Source of the DNA: Planctomycetota bacterium
GTDB lineage: Bacteria; Planctomycetota; Planctomycetia; Pirellulales; Lacipirellulaceae
Direction of reading: 5' to 3'
NCBI GenBank assembly: GCA_013152205.1
Contig: JAADGV010000011.1
Span: 1-52,985, forward strand
Length of the DNA stretch: 52,985 nucleotides
The position numbers and the translations under genes are program-made. Within the stretch, counting starts at the first letter, position 1, and each line of letters begins with the position of its first letter. This document shows positions 8,447 to 17,023 of this stretch, piece by piece. The notes beneath the pieces are model-generated. The model had not been told where the DNA came from. It did no database searches and saw only the letters and a list, made by a program, of their open reading frames with translations.

Positions 8447-9982
8447 ATGACGTTTACCTATTTTGAAGCAATTGGCTATCTGGTGTTCATGGGTGTCATC
8501 GCGGCCATTATTGGTTCCGTGGTGACCACCTTTGTCGGCCTGAATGCACGCCGTTGGGGATTTGTTGATCGACCCGATGGACATCATAAAGGCCATGACC
8601 GTGCTGTTGCTCTGGGGGGCGGCTTGGCCGTCTTCTTGGCGGCAGCGATTACCTTTGCCGTCGAGTACCTATCCTCTGTCGGACTACAAACCGATCTGCA
8701 AAAGGAAGCCCCCTATCTGGGCGGCCTATTACTTGCCGGTGCCGGAATCGTCGTTCTCGGATTGATCGACGATCGCTTTGGGATGCCCGGGAAATACAAG
8801 TTGTTAGGCCAATTGGCTGCTTCGCTCGTCGTTATTGCAGCGGGCTTAGAGATCCATTCCTTCGTCATCTTTGGTTTCACCGTCAACTTAGGAATTATGT
8901 CGGTCCCCTTCACGGTTTTTTGGTTATTGGGCGCAATCAACTCGCTGAACTTATTGGATGGTATCGATGGCCTCGCGACAACCATTGGCATCATTCTCTG
9001 CGCAACCATTGCCCTAATGGCTTTGCTCACAAGCCAATTTGCGGTTGCCGTTGTGGCGGCGGTTTTCGTCGGGAGCTTGGTCGGTTTCTTAAGATTCAAC
9101 TTTCCCCCAGCAAAGATATTTCTAGGTGATGCAGGCAGCATGCTCATAGGCCTTGTCGTTGGATCACTTGCCATTGGCGGATCACTCAAAGGTACAGCCG
9201 CTGTCGCTTTGGCAGCCCCCTTGGCGATTTGGGCTTTGCCGATGTTCGATTCGTTTGTCGCAATAATGCGTCGCAAGCTCACCGGCCGTAGCATCTATGC
9301 CGCCGACCGCGGACACCTACACCATCGGTTGATGGCTCTATTTGGTAAGAACACCAAAGTGCTAGCCGTGGTTGCCGTTTGCTGTACCGTTACCTGTGCA
9401 GGTGCTCTGTTAAGTGTTTTTATGAGCAACGACCTCCTTGCGATTGGGGCTGTGGCAGCAGTCGTTTGCATGTTGGTAGTCACGCAAGCATTTGGCCATA
9501 TCGAAGTTAAGATGTTCATTACCAGACTTAAGTGGCTCGGGAAAAAAATTGTCCACCGAAACGATGATAGCCAGATAGCCTTTCAAATTCAGGGAACCCG
9601 CAAGTGGGACTTGCTCTGGCAGTCGATTGTCGAATTCGGAGAGAAGATGGAACTGGTCGACATCAAACTCGACATCAATTTGGCTGCCGCCCAAGAGGCC
9701 TACCATGCCTCGTGGCGACGCCCAAGCAAAACTGAAAAACGAGAGCATTGGCGTACCGAAATTCCATTTTTCTCTGGTCAACACGTCATAGGCCAACTCA
9801 CCGTAACCGGCAGCCGTCGTAGCGGAGTTACCAGTTGCGAGGCAATCGGCCAGTTATTGGAAATGCTCGAACCGCTGGAGGCAGAGATTGTGGAGCTGGC
9901 GGCCAGAAAAAAGCGAGGCCCCGCTGATTCGACGCCAACCGAATCGACTCAGAAACCGGCTTCTCATGCACCCGCTGGCTAG
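8447..9982 (+). CDS. WecA/TagO-like polyprenyl-phosphate sugar-1-phosphate transferase with C-terminal extension
   Basis: A 511-residue integral membrane enzyme of the MraY/WecA superfamily. It should load a HexNAc-1-phosphate onto undecaprenyl phosphate and so start each glycan repeat unit. Conserved pieces are LIDDR at 106-110, NLLDGIDG at 168-175, FLGDAGS at 225-231 and the HxH-type DRGHLHHRL at 287-295. About ten hydrophobic segments end near residue 345. A soluble tail of about 160 residues follows (LWQSIVEFGEKMELVDIKLDIN, then GQLTVTGSRRSG), which ordinary WecA lacks. GAGGAG at 8431-8436 supports ATG 8447. The TAG stop lies inside the TAGTGCTTTGTC repeat. First gene of the second glycan block. 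Confidence 0.88.
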   Translation: MTFTYFEAIGYLVFMGVIAAIIGSVVTTFVGLNARRWGFVDRPDGHHKGHDRAVALGGGLAVFLAAAITFAVEYLSSVGLQTDLQKEAPYLGGLLLAGAGIVVLGLIDDRFGMPGKYKLLGQLAASLVVIAAGLEIHSFVIFGFTVNLGIMSVPFTVFWLLGAINSLNLLDGIDGLATTIGIILCATIALMALLTSQFAVAVVAAVFVGSLVGFLRFNFPPAKIFLGDAGSMLIGLVVGSLAIGGSLKGTAAVALAAPLAIWALPMFDSFVAIMRRKLTGRSIYAADRGHLHHRLMALFGKNTKVLAVVAVCCTVTCAGALLSVFMSNDLLAIGAVAAVVCMLVVTQAFGHIEVKMFITRLKWLGKKIVHRNDDSQIAFQIQGTRKWDLLWQSIVEFGEKMELVDIKLDINLAAAQEAYHASWRRPSKTEKREHWRTEIPFFSGQHVIGQLTVTGSRRSGVTSCEAIGQLLEMLEPLEAEIVELAARKKRGPADSTPTESTQKPASHAPAG

Positions 9983-10000
9983 TGCTTTGTCAACGCACTA
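9980..10000. repeat. Short copy of the CTAG-flanked TGCTTTGTCA palindrome
   Basis: TAGTGCTTTGTCAACGCACTA, with CTAG on both outer edges (9979-9982 and 9998-10001). It looks like the two ends of the longer element at 16771-16877 joined with the middle missing. Its first three bases are the stop codon of the wecA-like gene. Confidence 0.6.
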
Positions 10001-10410
10001 GGCTCGAAAAAGTATCTAGCAGGTGAAAGCTGCCCACCTAAAAGCCGGATCATGGAAATGGCTTACAATCCTACCTATTTGTCGCTTTGAGTATCTGACT
10101 GTTCATTTCAGCGTTCCATTGGATGTGTGTTTCCTACACGTAATGGGACGCAAATCTCCCTCTTCTTGCTTCAATTCTGCAATGCTAAAGGATATGGGGA
10201 AAAATACCGTGCCTCATTTCCTCTGTACGATTCGAGCATTGATGTTACCGAGCAAGCAGCTAACCTAGAATCAAACGCAGGTACTCATGCCATTGGACTC
10301 AGGCTGCTTTTGCTGTATTTTAGTGTACCGAAATTAAAAACGTACTATCTCTTGCGTTGTTGTCGTGTTCTCAAGCAATATTCGCCTCCGACCTAGAAAA
10401 GCCTCTATCC
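9983..10410. other. Gap between wecA-like and sugar dehydrogenase genes
   Basis: 428 bases. Apart from the small palindrome at its left edge I see no gene, terminator or clear promoter. The short open frames in it have no recognisable content. Confidence 0.4.
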
Positions 10411-11745
10411 ATGTCCGAAATTTCACCCTGCGAAACCCTTAGGAATCGCATTCAGGAAAAAAACGTAACCGTAGGGATCATCGGTCTTGGCTATGTTGGC
10501 TTGCCGTTAGCACATGCCTTCATAAACGCCGAATTCCGAGTCTTGGGCTACGATGTCGATCAGAAAAAAGTGGCGAAGCTCAACCAAGGCGAGAGCTATA
10601 TTAGCCATGTTCCTTCGACGTGGATCAAGTCGTGGCTGAAAGCAGATAAATTTAAGGCAACCACCGACGCCAATGATCTGTCAAATGCCGATGCGATCTT
10701 GATGTGTGTGCCTACTCCGCTCACCGATACCCGCGACCCCGATTTAAGCTATGTCATTTCGACGGTTCGGGAAATTGCCAAGATCCTCCGACCTGGGCAA
10801 CTCATTGTCCTCGAGAGTACGACTTACCCTGGAACCACTCGCGACGTGGTGTTGTCGGAACTGTCTAAGTCGGGTTTGAAAGTTGGAGTCGATTTCTTTC
10901 TTGCTTATAGCCCAGAAAGAGAGGATCCAGGCAATGCCCAGTATTCGGCGGCAAAGATTCCTAAGGTCGTTGGCGGCTATGACGAACCGAGCTTGCAGAT
11001 TGCCATGGAGCTCTACAAGGCTGCCGTGACTGAAGTAATTCCCGTGTCGTCTTGCGAAGTTGCCGAAGCTTGCAAAATTTTAGAAAATACCTATCGAGCG
11101 GTGAACATTGCGCTGGTCAACGAGTTGAAGATGCTGTGTCAGCGCATGGGGATTGATGTTTGGGAAGTTATTGATGCAGCGAAGTCGAAGCCTTTTGGTT
11201 TCTCTGCGTTCTACCCTGGGCCTGGGCTGGGGGGGCATTGCATCCCCATCGATCCATTTTATCTCAGTTGGGTTGCGCGCAAGCATGGCATGTCGACTCG
11301 CTTTATTGAACTCGCCGGCGAGATCAACTCCTCAATGCCTGAGTACGTAATTCGACAGGTAATGAACGCACTCAACAAGGTAGGAAAACCCGTTCGTGGA
11401 AGCCGCATTGGAGTTCTTGGCGTGGCCTACAAGTCAGATGTTGACGACCCTAGAGAGAGCCCCTCCTTTGTTTTGATTGAACGTTTGATCGCGCTAGGCT
11501 CGCTAGTAACGTACAACGATCCACACATTCCCCACTTGCCATCCATGCGGGCCCATGACATTCCAGAGATGGACAGTTGCGAGCTTACCGCCGAATATCT
11601 GGCTAGCCTAGATTGTGTACTCATAGCCACAAACCACTCCGCTTACGATTACGAGTTCATTGTCAAACACGCTCCATTGATTATCGATACAAGAAATGCG
11701 ACCCAACATGTTTCCCAAGGTCGAGAAAAAATCGTCAAGGCCTAA
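10411..11745 (+). CDS. UDP-HexNAc (UDP-glucose/GDP-mannose family) 6-dehydrogenase
   Basis: A 444-residue NAD-dependent nucleotide-sugar dehydrogenase that oxidises C6 twice to give a uronic acid donor. Visible are the NAD loop GIIGLGYVGLPLA at about 23-35, the central ESTTYPGTT, the catalytic-cysteine loop GPGLGGHCIPIDP with Cys at about 277, and the C-terminal GVAYKSDVDDPRESP. The overall style resembles the WbpA/TviB/WecC group (UDP-GlcNAc, GalNAc or ManNAc) more than UDP-glucose dehydrogenase, but the substrate is inference. ATG 10411 is chosen because upstream codons to 10357 are not family-like. No good ribosome site is present. The product would be an acidic sugar for the polysaccharide. 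Confidence 0.87.
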   Translation: MSEISPCETLRNRIQEKNVTVGIIGLGYVGLPLAHAFINAEFRVLGYDVDQKKVAKLNQGESYISHVPSTWIKSWLKADKFKATTDANDLSNADAILMCVPTPLTDTRDPDLSYVISTVREIAKILRPGQLIVLESTTYPGTTRDVVLSELSKSGLKVGVDFFLAYSPEREDPGNAQYSAAKIPKVVGGYDEPSLQIAMELYKAAVTEVIPVSSCEVAEACKILENTYRAVNIALVNELKMLCQRMGIDVWEVIDAAKSKPFGFSAFYPGPGLGGHCIPIDPFYLSWVARKHGMSTRFIELAGEINSSMPEYVIRQVMNALNKVGKPVRGSRIGVLGVAYKSDVDDPRESPSFVLIERLIALGSLVTYNDPHIPHLPSMRAHDIPEMDSCELTAEYLASLDCVLIATNHSAYDYEFIVKHAPLIIDTRNATQHVSQGREKIVKA

Positions 11746-11860
11746 TACTGAGATAGAGGCCCAAAAGAAAGATCACCATCGAAGCATTCCGCCGCTAGCG
11801 CCAAGAAGACAACTCGTTTTTTAGAACCCCTGTAACACCTCAGCTGAGTGCAGCAGAACA

Positions 11861-11998
11861 GAACACAGATGAACGCTGATTTAGCAGATTGTCGCAGATA
11901 ACAAGACGATTTTGGGAAACCGTCTGTTTCGATCTTTAGCCCCTAGGACTTCAATAATCTTCTTTTTGTATCCGTGAAAATCCGTCTGATCTGTGTTC
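11861..11998. repeat. 138-base element with 10-base terminal inverted repeats
   Basis: Begins GAACACAGAT and ends ATCTGTGTTC, a perfect inverted pair. The inner parts (GCTGATTTAGCAGATT on the left, CCGTGAAAATCCGTCTG on the right) also have an imperfect mirror character. No coding capacity. It resembles the short dispersed repeats common between planctomycete genes and is probably a non-autonomous element or its relic. Confidence 0.55.
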
Positions 11999-12288
11999 CT
12001 ATTACTTCAGATGGCTGACATGTTACGAACCGTTGCCACGATTGATAGTTCTTGCTTCCTTGCGATAGTCCACCACCTCGGATAGCGTCGGCCTGTTGCA
12101 TCTCCCCATCTGAAGAGCCTCAGGATAAGAATAACCGGGAGAACCCCTCTGGCTAGACGGGTAGAAGACTTGCATCTTATACCCGTCATGTTGGCGAGCA
12201 TTGCCTCTGGGGCTATACTGGCAGCAAGTGTCGCTTCGCACCCCGTCGAGAAAGTTATAATCTTTGCGGCAAATGAAGTGGCTATTAG

Positions 12289-12390
12289 CGTGAGGGAATA
12301 TGGCATTGTCTGGGGACAAGAAGAGTCAGATATGCTCGGCTGCATCCGGTTGCCCATGCGATTGGGTTTATCAAGGGGAAGAGTGCGATC
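12289..12390 (+). pseudogene. IS200/IS605 TnpA fragment, in frame with the flippase
   Basis: In the frame that ends at the flippase, codons from about 12346 read PVAHAIGFIKGKSAIHI. This is the conserved segment before the catalytic tyrosine helix of IS200-type Y1 transposases (typical form: VIGFIKGKSAIHIAR). Only some 16-20 residues match. The HUH motif and the catalytic Tyr are absent, so it is a relic. The frame opens after the TAG at 12286-12288 and stays open through the flippase. There is no ATG, GTG or TTG in it until 12532. Confidence 0.6.
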
Positions 12391-12531
12391 CACATACCGT
12401 CCGAATCAAAGAGCAATGCGTCAGAGCCTGAGGAAGATACGTTCCAGGAACGTGATCTAGATCAGTACTTTCAAACCGCCCACCTTACGGCCGACCTGAA
12501 GGGCCGCTCGGTACGTGGTGGCGCGGTTACA

Positions 12532-13959
12532 ATGGCTGCTCAAGGGGCGCGGTTACTATTGAATCTGGTGTCGATTATGGCGCTCGCCCGGCTGCTGGCG
12601 CCAGAGGACTTCGGTCTGGTGGCCATGGTGGTAGCCGTCTCGGGGTTTGTGACGCTGTTTAAGGATATGGGCCTGTCGATGGCGACGGTGCAGCGGGCTG
12701 AGATTACCCACGCCCAAGTTAGCACACTGTTTTGGGTCAACGTGGCGATGGGGCTGGTGCTGGGGGTGCTACTGGTGTGCTTGGCTACGCCGATCGCCTG
12801 GTTTTACACAGAGCCGCGGCTAACGCGGATTACGATGGTGTTGGCTTTGGGCATTCCCGTCAGCGGGCTGAGTATCCAGCACCAAGCGTTGCTTAGACGT
12901 CAGATGCGATTCGTCGCGTTAGCGATCGTCGACACTGTATCCATGCTGGCGGGCATTGTCGTAGCAATTACGCTGGCGATGTTTGGGGCAGCCTACTGGC
13001 CTGAGGCCAAATACTGGGCGTTGGTGGCAATGCCGCTGACTACCGCCGTAGTGGGTGCAATAGGTGTGTGGGTCGCGTGCGGTTGGCGACCGAGCGGTCC
13101 ACGACGTGGGTCGGGTGTACGACCGTTGCTGAGCTTTGGCGGCTACTTGACGGGCGTAAACTTACTCAGCTATGCGACTCTGAATATAGATAAGATTTTA
13201 ATCGGTCGCGTTTTAGGAGCGTTTCCTCTCGGCCTGTATACTCAAGCATATCGATTGCTGATGCTTCCGTTGCAGCAGATCAATGTGCCTTTGACTGCGA
13301 TCGCAATCCCGGTTCTTTCCAGGTTGGTAGATTCGCCGGACCGGTTTCGCAACTATTACCGGCAAGGTATTTTTCTGCTCACGGCGGTCAGCATGCCAAT
13401 AGTCGTGTTTTCGTTCGTGGCGGCGGATGAACTGGTGCTACTTGTACTAACCCCGAAGTGGGCTGATTCCACCGTGATTTTTCGTGCCCTGGCTCCAGCC
13501 GGCTTCATCTGGACGCTTCATGTGGCTGACTACTGGGTATACCTGTCGGTAGGTCGAACCGATCGTCAGTTTCGAGCATGGGTTGTGGGAACATTATTGA
13601 CCGCCATCGCGTATGTCATTGGTGTACAATGGGGAGCTGTCGGAGTGGCCCTTGCGTTGAGTCTCGTCCAAACGGTCACCCGTTTTCCGATGCTGGCCTA
13701 TTGTTTTCGCGGTACCCCGATACGCCTTGCCGATCTCGGTGCGGCGATTTGGCGGCCTGCTTTGGCATCGATCGTCGCGGGGCTGATCACAGCGAGTTTG
13801 GATTGCGTGTTGCCGGTGGCTTTGTCTTTTGTTGCGAGGCTGATCGCTAGCTTTTCGGTCTTCTCGGCCAGCTATGTGCTGGTTGGTATAGCATTGCCTG
13901 GTGGCTTGTCAGATTTATTCGAGGCGTGGGGACTTTTGCGAGAATCGCGAACTCGGTGA
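12532..13959 (+). CDS. Wzx-type lipid-linked oligosaccharide flippase (MOP superfamily)
   Basis: 475 residues with about 12-14 hydrophobic segments and the polysaccharide-transporter signatures ARLLAPEDFGLVAMV near the N-terminus and RVLGAFPLGLYTQAYRLLMLPLQQI in the middle. It should flip undecaprenyl-linked repeat units to the periplasmic face, feeding the Wzy-like protein at 18.6 kb. ATG 12532 is the first standard start, but homologues usually begin earlier. The codons just upstream (12493-12531, reading DLKGRSVRGGAVT) look like authentic family N-terminus. The original start therefore seems to have been replaced by the IS200 remnant. A start at 12532 trims roughly 10-25 residues, and a non-standard start is the alternative. 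Confidence 0.85.
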   Translation: MAAQGARLLLNLVSIMALARLLAPEDFGLVAMVVAVSGFVTLFKDMGLSMATVQRAEITHAQVSTLFWVNVAMGLVLGVLLVCLATPIAWFYTEPRLTRITMVLALGIPVSGLSIQHQALLRRQMRFVALAIVDTVSMLAGIVVAITLAMFGAAYWPEAKYWALVAMPLTTAVVGAIGVWVACGWRPSGPRRGSGVRPLLSFGGYLTGVNLLSYATLNIDKILIGRVLGAFPLGLYTQAYRLLMLPLQQINVPLTAIAIPVLSRLVDSPDRFRNYYRQGIFLLTAVSMPIVVFSFVAADELVLLVLTPKWADSTVIFRALAPAGFIWTLHVADYWVYLSVGRTDRQFRAWVVGTLLTAIAYVIGVQWGAVGVALALSLVQTVTRFPMLAYCFRGTPIRLADLGAAIWRPALASIVAGLITASLDCVLPVALSFVARLIASFSVFSASYVLVGIALPGGLSDLFEAWGLLRESRTR

Positions 13960-14145
13960 CCCCGCTTCGCTAGACTTGGCCTTCTCAAATGGCAAACAAC
14001 AGACGGATTTGAACCACGAATTGCACACAATAGATACAAAAACCGACACCAACGGCGCAAGAAGAGTCCTGTTCGGAATCCGCCGGTTATAGGCTAACGC
14101 ACTATTTCTGACATGCTGTTTTTCAATTCATCTTTCAAGACAACA

Positions 14146-14607
14146 TTATTTGACTGTCTTTACAACTCTTGCCGGAACACCAACGGCAATACCCCCTTCT
14201 GGAATCTCTGATCCCGCTGTAACAATCGCACCAGCGGCAATTACAGCATGATCAGCAATCGAGCAGGGCCCCAGGAGGACGGCATTGCTTCCGATCCACA
14301 CGCCTTTGCCAATCACAATATCTCCCCCCTCTTTCGGGAAATTCTTCATGCGATCTGCCATTTGAAGCGAGTAATCATGTGTACCCGTCAGTATGGACAC
14401 ACTATGCCCTGTGAATGTCTGATCTCCAATGGTGATCGTTCCGGAAGATGTATTTAGCAGGGAATTAACAAGTCGTGCGCCCTTTGCGATCTTCAGTCGC
14501 TCCTGAGGCCCCCAAACATAGGTCGACTTGTGCACAATCTCCTCCACGGCAGGCCTGAGTAGAGGAGTGAGAATCTTCCGAAGAATTGCCTGGATGAGAT
14601 TCGCCAT
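14146..14607 (-). CDS. Hexapeptide-repeat O-acetyltransferase (WbbJ/LacA-like)
   Basis: A 153-residue left-handed beta-helix acyltransferase, predicted to transfer acetyl from acetyl-CoA to a sugar hydroxyl. The isoleucine-patch repeats are visible (GTITIGDQTF, GDIVIGKGVWIGSNAVLLG, IADHAVIAAGAIVTAGSEI), ending in GGIAVGVPARVVKTVK. The likely catalytic His is in LTGTHDYSLQ. It is the only minus-strand gene within the 26-kb glycan locus and convergent with the flippase gene, so it needs its own promoter to the right and may be a later arrival. ATG at 14605-14607. Confidence 0.82.
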   Translation of the reverse strand: MANLIQAILRKILTPLLRPAVEEIVHKSTYVWGPQERLKIAKGARLVNSLLNTSSGTITIGDQTFTGHSVSILTGTHDYSLQMADRMKNFPKEGGDIVIGKGVWIGSNAVLLGPCSIADHAVIAAGAIVTAGSEIPEGGIAVGVPARVVKTVK

Positions 14608-15368
14608 GTACGCTAACCTACAGGATCTCGGCGATTTGGGGAATGACTACCATTGCCCATTTGGGTTGAGTTGAGCCTGGAACCCCTCCAGGCGTATTTC
14701 GGTCCCCATCCTAACATCGCCCGCGCCCGCGTCCAGTGCTTGGTGAATTTTCCGGCATTTTCCCGCCGCTGCGGAGGTCGGGACTTGGCTACGCCCCGTC
14801 AAACGGGCCTGAGCGGCCCGAAAACCGATTTCAGCGCATAATTCTGCCGCAATAGGCCCTGTTTTCTCCGGTCGAGTTGTTCATTTCATACATCCATACT
14901 CGCTCGGTGGTGGAATCGCCAACAGGGCGATCCGGTCAAGGATCGCGGCAAACAACTTCCGTGTGATCGCCACTTCGGCAGGGCGATTGTACACATGTAA
15001 ACTGGGGTCACTATTGTCTTGGCTCGCAGTCGATAGTCCCGCCAGAGTCCATTAAATGCTTGTTTTGCCACTTTTTTTGGCCTACACTTCTGAGGTAAGA
15101 CAGTGCTGTTCTGTAGAAACAAGTTACCCAAGCCTGGACGTGGCTTTTCCACCTTCCGTAGCTTTGCCCGTCCACCGAACGTTTTCTGTTTCCCGGCAAC
15201 ACGTTGATTGGGTGTTGGTACAGCCGAACGGCGAAGCAATCATCCCAGAGGTTGAACAAAGTATCCCAGCATTGGCTTCAGTAAATCATTTTTTGTCTCC
15301 GGCCATCTGGTTTCTGGCTTGACATCAGAAATAAGCATGTCCACAAGTTTGGAACTATTGATACTAAG
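14608..15368. other. 761-base gap with minus-strand degenerate reading frames
   Basis: On the minus strand a frame ending at TGA 14881-14883 stays open to about 15055 and reads SLHVYNRPAEVAITRKLFAA and then ILDRIALLAIPPPSEYGCMK, which looks protein-like. It stops upstream at a TAA, and another minus frame (15011-15259) takes over. This looks like a decayed gene broken by frameshifts, possibly a transposase or other mobile gene, but I do not recognise the family. The plus-strand part 14650-14870 has nothing I can name. Confidence 0.35.
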
Positions 15369-15926
15369 ATGAATGAAAACAGATTGAATTTGGGTTGTGG
15401 GACGGACATAAAAAAAGGTTGGACGAACCTGGATATTGTCGACCTACCTGGAGTTGATGTTGTCTGGGGAATTGAGGATCTGCCGCTTCCTTTTGAAGAC
15501 CAGCAATTCGAGGAGGTTCTTTGTAAGGATATCTTAGAGCATGTAGATTACATTCTGGTACTACAAGATATTCATCGAATTCTTAAGCCAGGTGGACGAT
15601 TGAGGATAACAGTGCCTCATTTTACTTCACGGAATAACTTTGTAGACCCGACGCATCGGAAACAATTTTCCGTTCGAACATTCGACTTCTTTCTTAAGAA
15701 TTCGACTCATGGGCGAGATTATTATTTCGATTTCCATTTTTCTAGTCTCGGCCATACGAAAATCACCTTTGAAAATCCGCGATTCCCTGCTCGGTTATTT
15801 TTTCTTTTCAATGCTGTCATAGATCCTTTGGTCAATCTGAATTCACATACGCAAAACTATTATGAGATATCTTTTCTTTCAAGATTGTTTCCTGGGATCA
15901 ATATAGAGACAGAACTCATCAAGTAG
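15369..15926 (+). CDS. Class I SAM-dependent methyltransferase (Methyltransf_11-like)
   Basis: 185 residues. RLNLGCGTDIKKGWTNLDI at residues 5-23 is motif I plus the acidic ribose-binding residue, and LCKDILEHVDYILVLQDIHRILKPGGRLRI is the typical motif II-III stretch of small methyltransferases in glycan loci. It is compact, so it probably acts on a small sugar or lipid-linked substrate. ATG 15369 has only a weak upstream site. The gene and the next one use noticeably more A/T than their neighbours, suggesting separate acquisition. Confidence 0.8.
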   Translation: MNENRLNLGCGTDIKKGWTNLDIVDLPGVDVVWGIEDLPLPFEDQQFEEVLCKDILEHVDYILVLQDIHRILKPGGRLRITVPHFTSRNNFVDPTHRKQFSVRTFDFFLKNSTHGRDYYFDFHFSSLGHTKITFENPRFPARLFFLFNAVIDPLVNLNSHTQNYYEISFLSRLFPGINIETELIK

Positions 15927-16008
15927 CCTGTGGCTCTGTCATTGGAAAACGATCCCTCGGTGACGAAGGCCTTAGCATCCCAGTAGGGTAGTCGGAGTAG
16001 CCCAATTC

Positions 16009-16773
16009 ATGTTATCCAAAACAATAAAAAAAACTATTAGAGCTTTGGTGCCAAGACCTCTTGTTAGTCTCGTTTCGCAGTGCAGGCAACGTGCGTGGAT
16101 TAAGCGAAATTCTACTCGTTCCCCCCGAGATGTTTTCACGGACATCTATCGAAAAGGAAAATGGGGTAAAAAGAAAGGAGTATTCTATTCGGGGCCCGGA
16201 TCATCGGTAGAGCACATCACTAAACCATACATAAGAGTAATCACCGAACATCTTCAATCTTTTGGTGGTAATAGAACTCTTGTCGATCTCGGTTGTGGCG
16301 ATTTGCAGATAAGCAAAAACTTCTTCGACTACTGCTCCGAATATGTTGGCGTGGATGTCGTTTCCGATCTGATCGAACACCATAAATCGACAGTCACCAA
16401 TCCCCATGTAAGGTTTTGCTGTTTAGATCTTGTTAGTGATGAACTTCCTGAAGGTGACGTTTGCCTCCTGAGGCAAGTGCTGCAACATCTTTCAAATGCC
16501 CAGATTGCTAAGATCCTCCCCAAATTGCGGAAGTACAAGGTTTGCTTCGTAACCGAGCATCTTCCAGCGGATAACCCAGACATTATCCCTAACAAGGACA
16601 TTGTGCATGGTAGTTGGAACAGGTCGAATGAAAACTCTGGCGTTTACTTAGATAAGCCTCCTTTTGATATCCCAAGTAAGTGCTTGCAGTTGGTACTAGA
16701 AGTACCTGGTGTTGAAGTTGGCGATGGAAGTGTAATACGCACTTACAAAATAGAGTTTGACGAATCTGTCTAG
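16009..16773 (+). CDS. SAM-dependent methyltransferase of unknown substrate
   Basis: A 254-residue protein with motif I RTLVDLGCGDLQISKNF near residue 90, YVGVDVVSDLI as the acidic loop, and LRQVLQHLSNAQIAKIL as the post-motif helix. The N-terminal 60 residues are basic and contain DVFTDIYRKGKWG, often seen at the start of methyltransferases of this group. AT-rich like the preceding gene, 82 bases away. Its TAG stop codon is the first three bases of the palindromic element at 16771-16877, so the C-terminus may have been set by that insertion. Confidence 0.75.
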   Translation: MLSKTIKKTIRALVPRPLVSLVSQCRQRAWIKRNSTRSPRDVFTDIYRKGKWGKKKGVFYSGPGSSVEHITKPYIRVITEHLQSFGGNRTLVDLGCGDLQISKNFFDYCSEYVGVDVVSDLIEHHKSTVTNPHVRFCCLDLVSDELPEGDVCLLRQVLQHLSNAQIAKILPKLRKYKVCFVTEHLPADNPDIIPNKDIVHGSWNRSNENSGVYLDKPPFDIPSKCLQLVLEVPGVEVGDGSVIRTYKIEFDESV

Positions 16774-16877
16774 TGCTTTGTCATAACTAAAAAGTGGGAT
16801 GCGAGTCGTCAGAAGTAATTTTGTGGTAAGTGGTTCTGACGACTCGCATCCCACTTCTAAGAGTTGTCAAAGCACTA
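16771..16877. repeat. 107-base CTAG-flanked palindromic element (MITE-like)
   Basis: The outer arms are TAGTGCTTTGTCA and the imperfect complement TGTCAAAGCACTA, with CTAG at both edges. The inner arms AAGTGGGATGCGAGTCGTCAGAA (left) and its exact complement (right) surround a central spacer of about 17 bases. The whole can fold into one long hairpin. It has no coding capacity and supplies the stop codon of the upstream methyltransferase. A short version is at 9980-10000. Confidence 0.75.
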
Positions 16878-17023
16878 GCATCCCTTTTTTTCTTGAAAGA
16901 ATCGAGCAGGTCCAATTAAATACTAGATCGGCAGCTGATTATTGAGCGCTGATCTACGATAGCGTGTAATAGGCAGTTCTCGGCGAGGGCCGCCTTGACA
17001 GTGGGGAATGCAGGATAGCTTTT

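Larger units (their letters stand above)
11746..12531. other. 786-base gap with a terminal-repeat element and mobile-element debris
   Basis: Contains the inverted-repeat element at 11861-11998, minus-strand open frames at 12007-12393 that I do not recognise, and an IS200-type transposase remnant at about 12289-12390 that reads straight into the flippase frame. No intact gene is supported. Confidence 0.5.

Noticed and set aside
12007..12393. Minus-strand 128-codon frame and overlapping 98-codon frame
   Set aside because: Some protein-like phrases (YNFLDGVRSDTC, SYPEALQMG), but no family recognised, no ribosome site and a debris-rich context. Not called as a gene.
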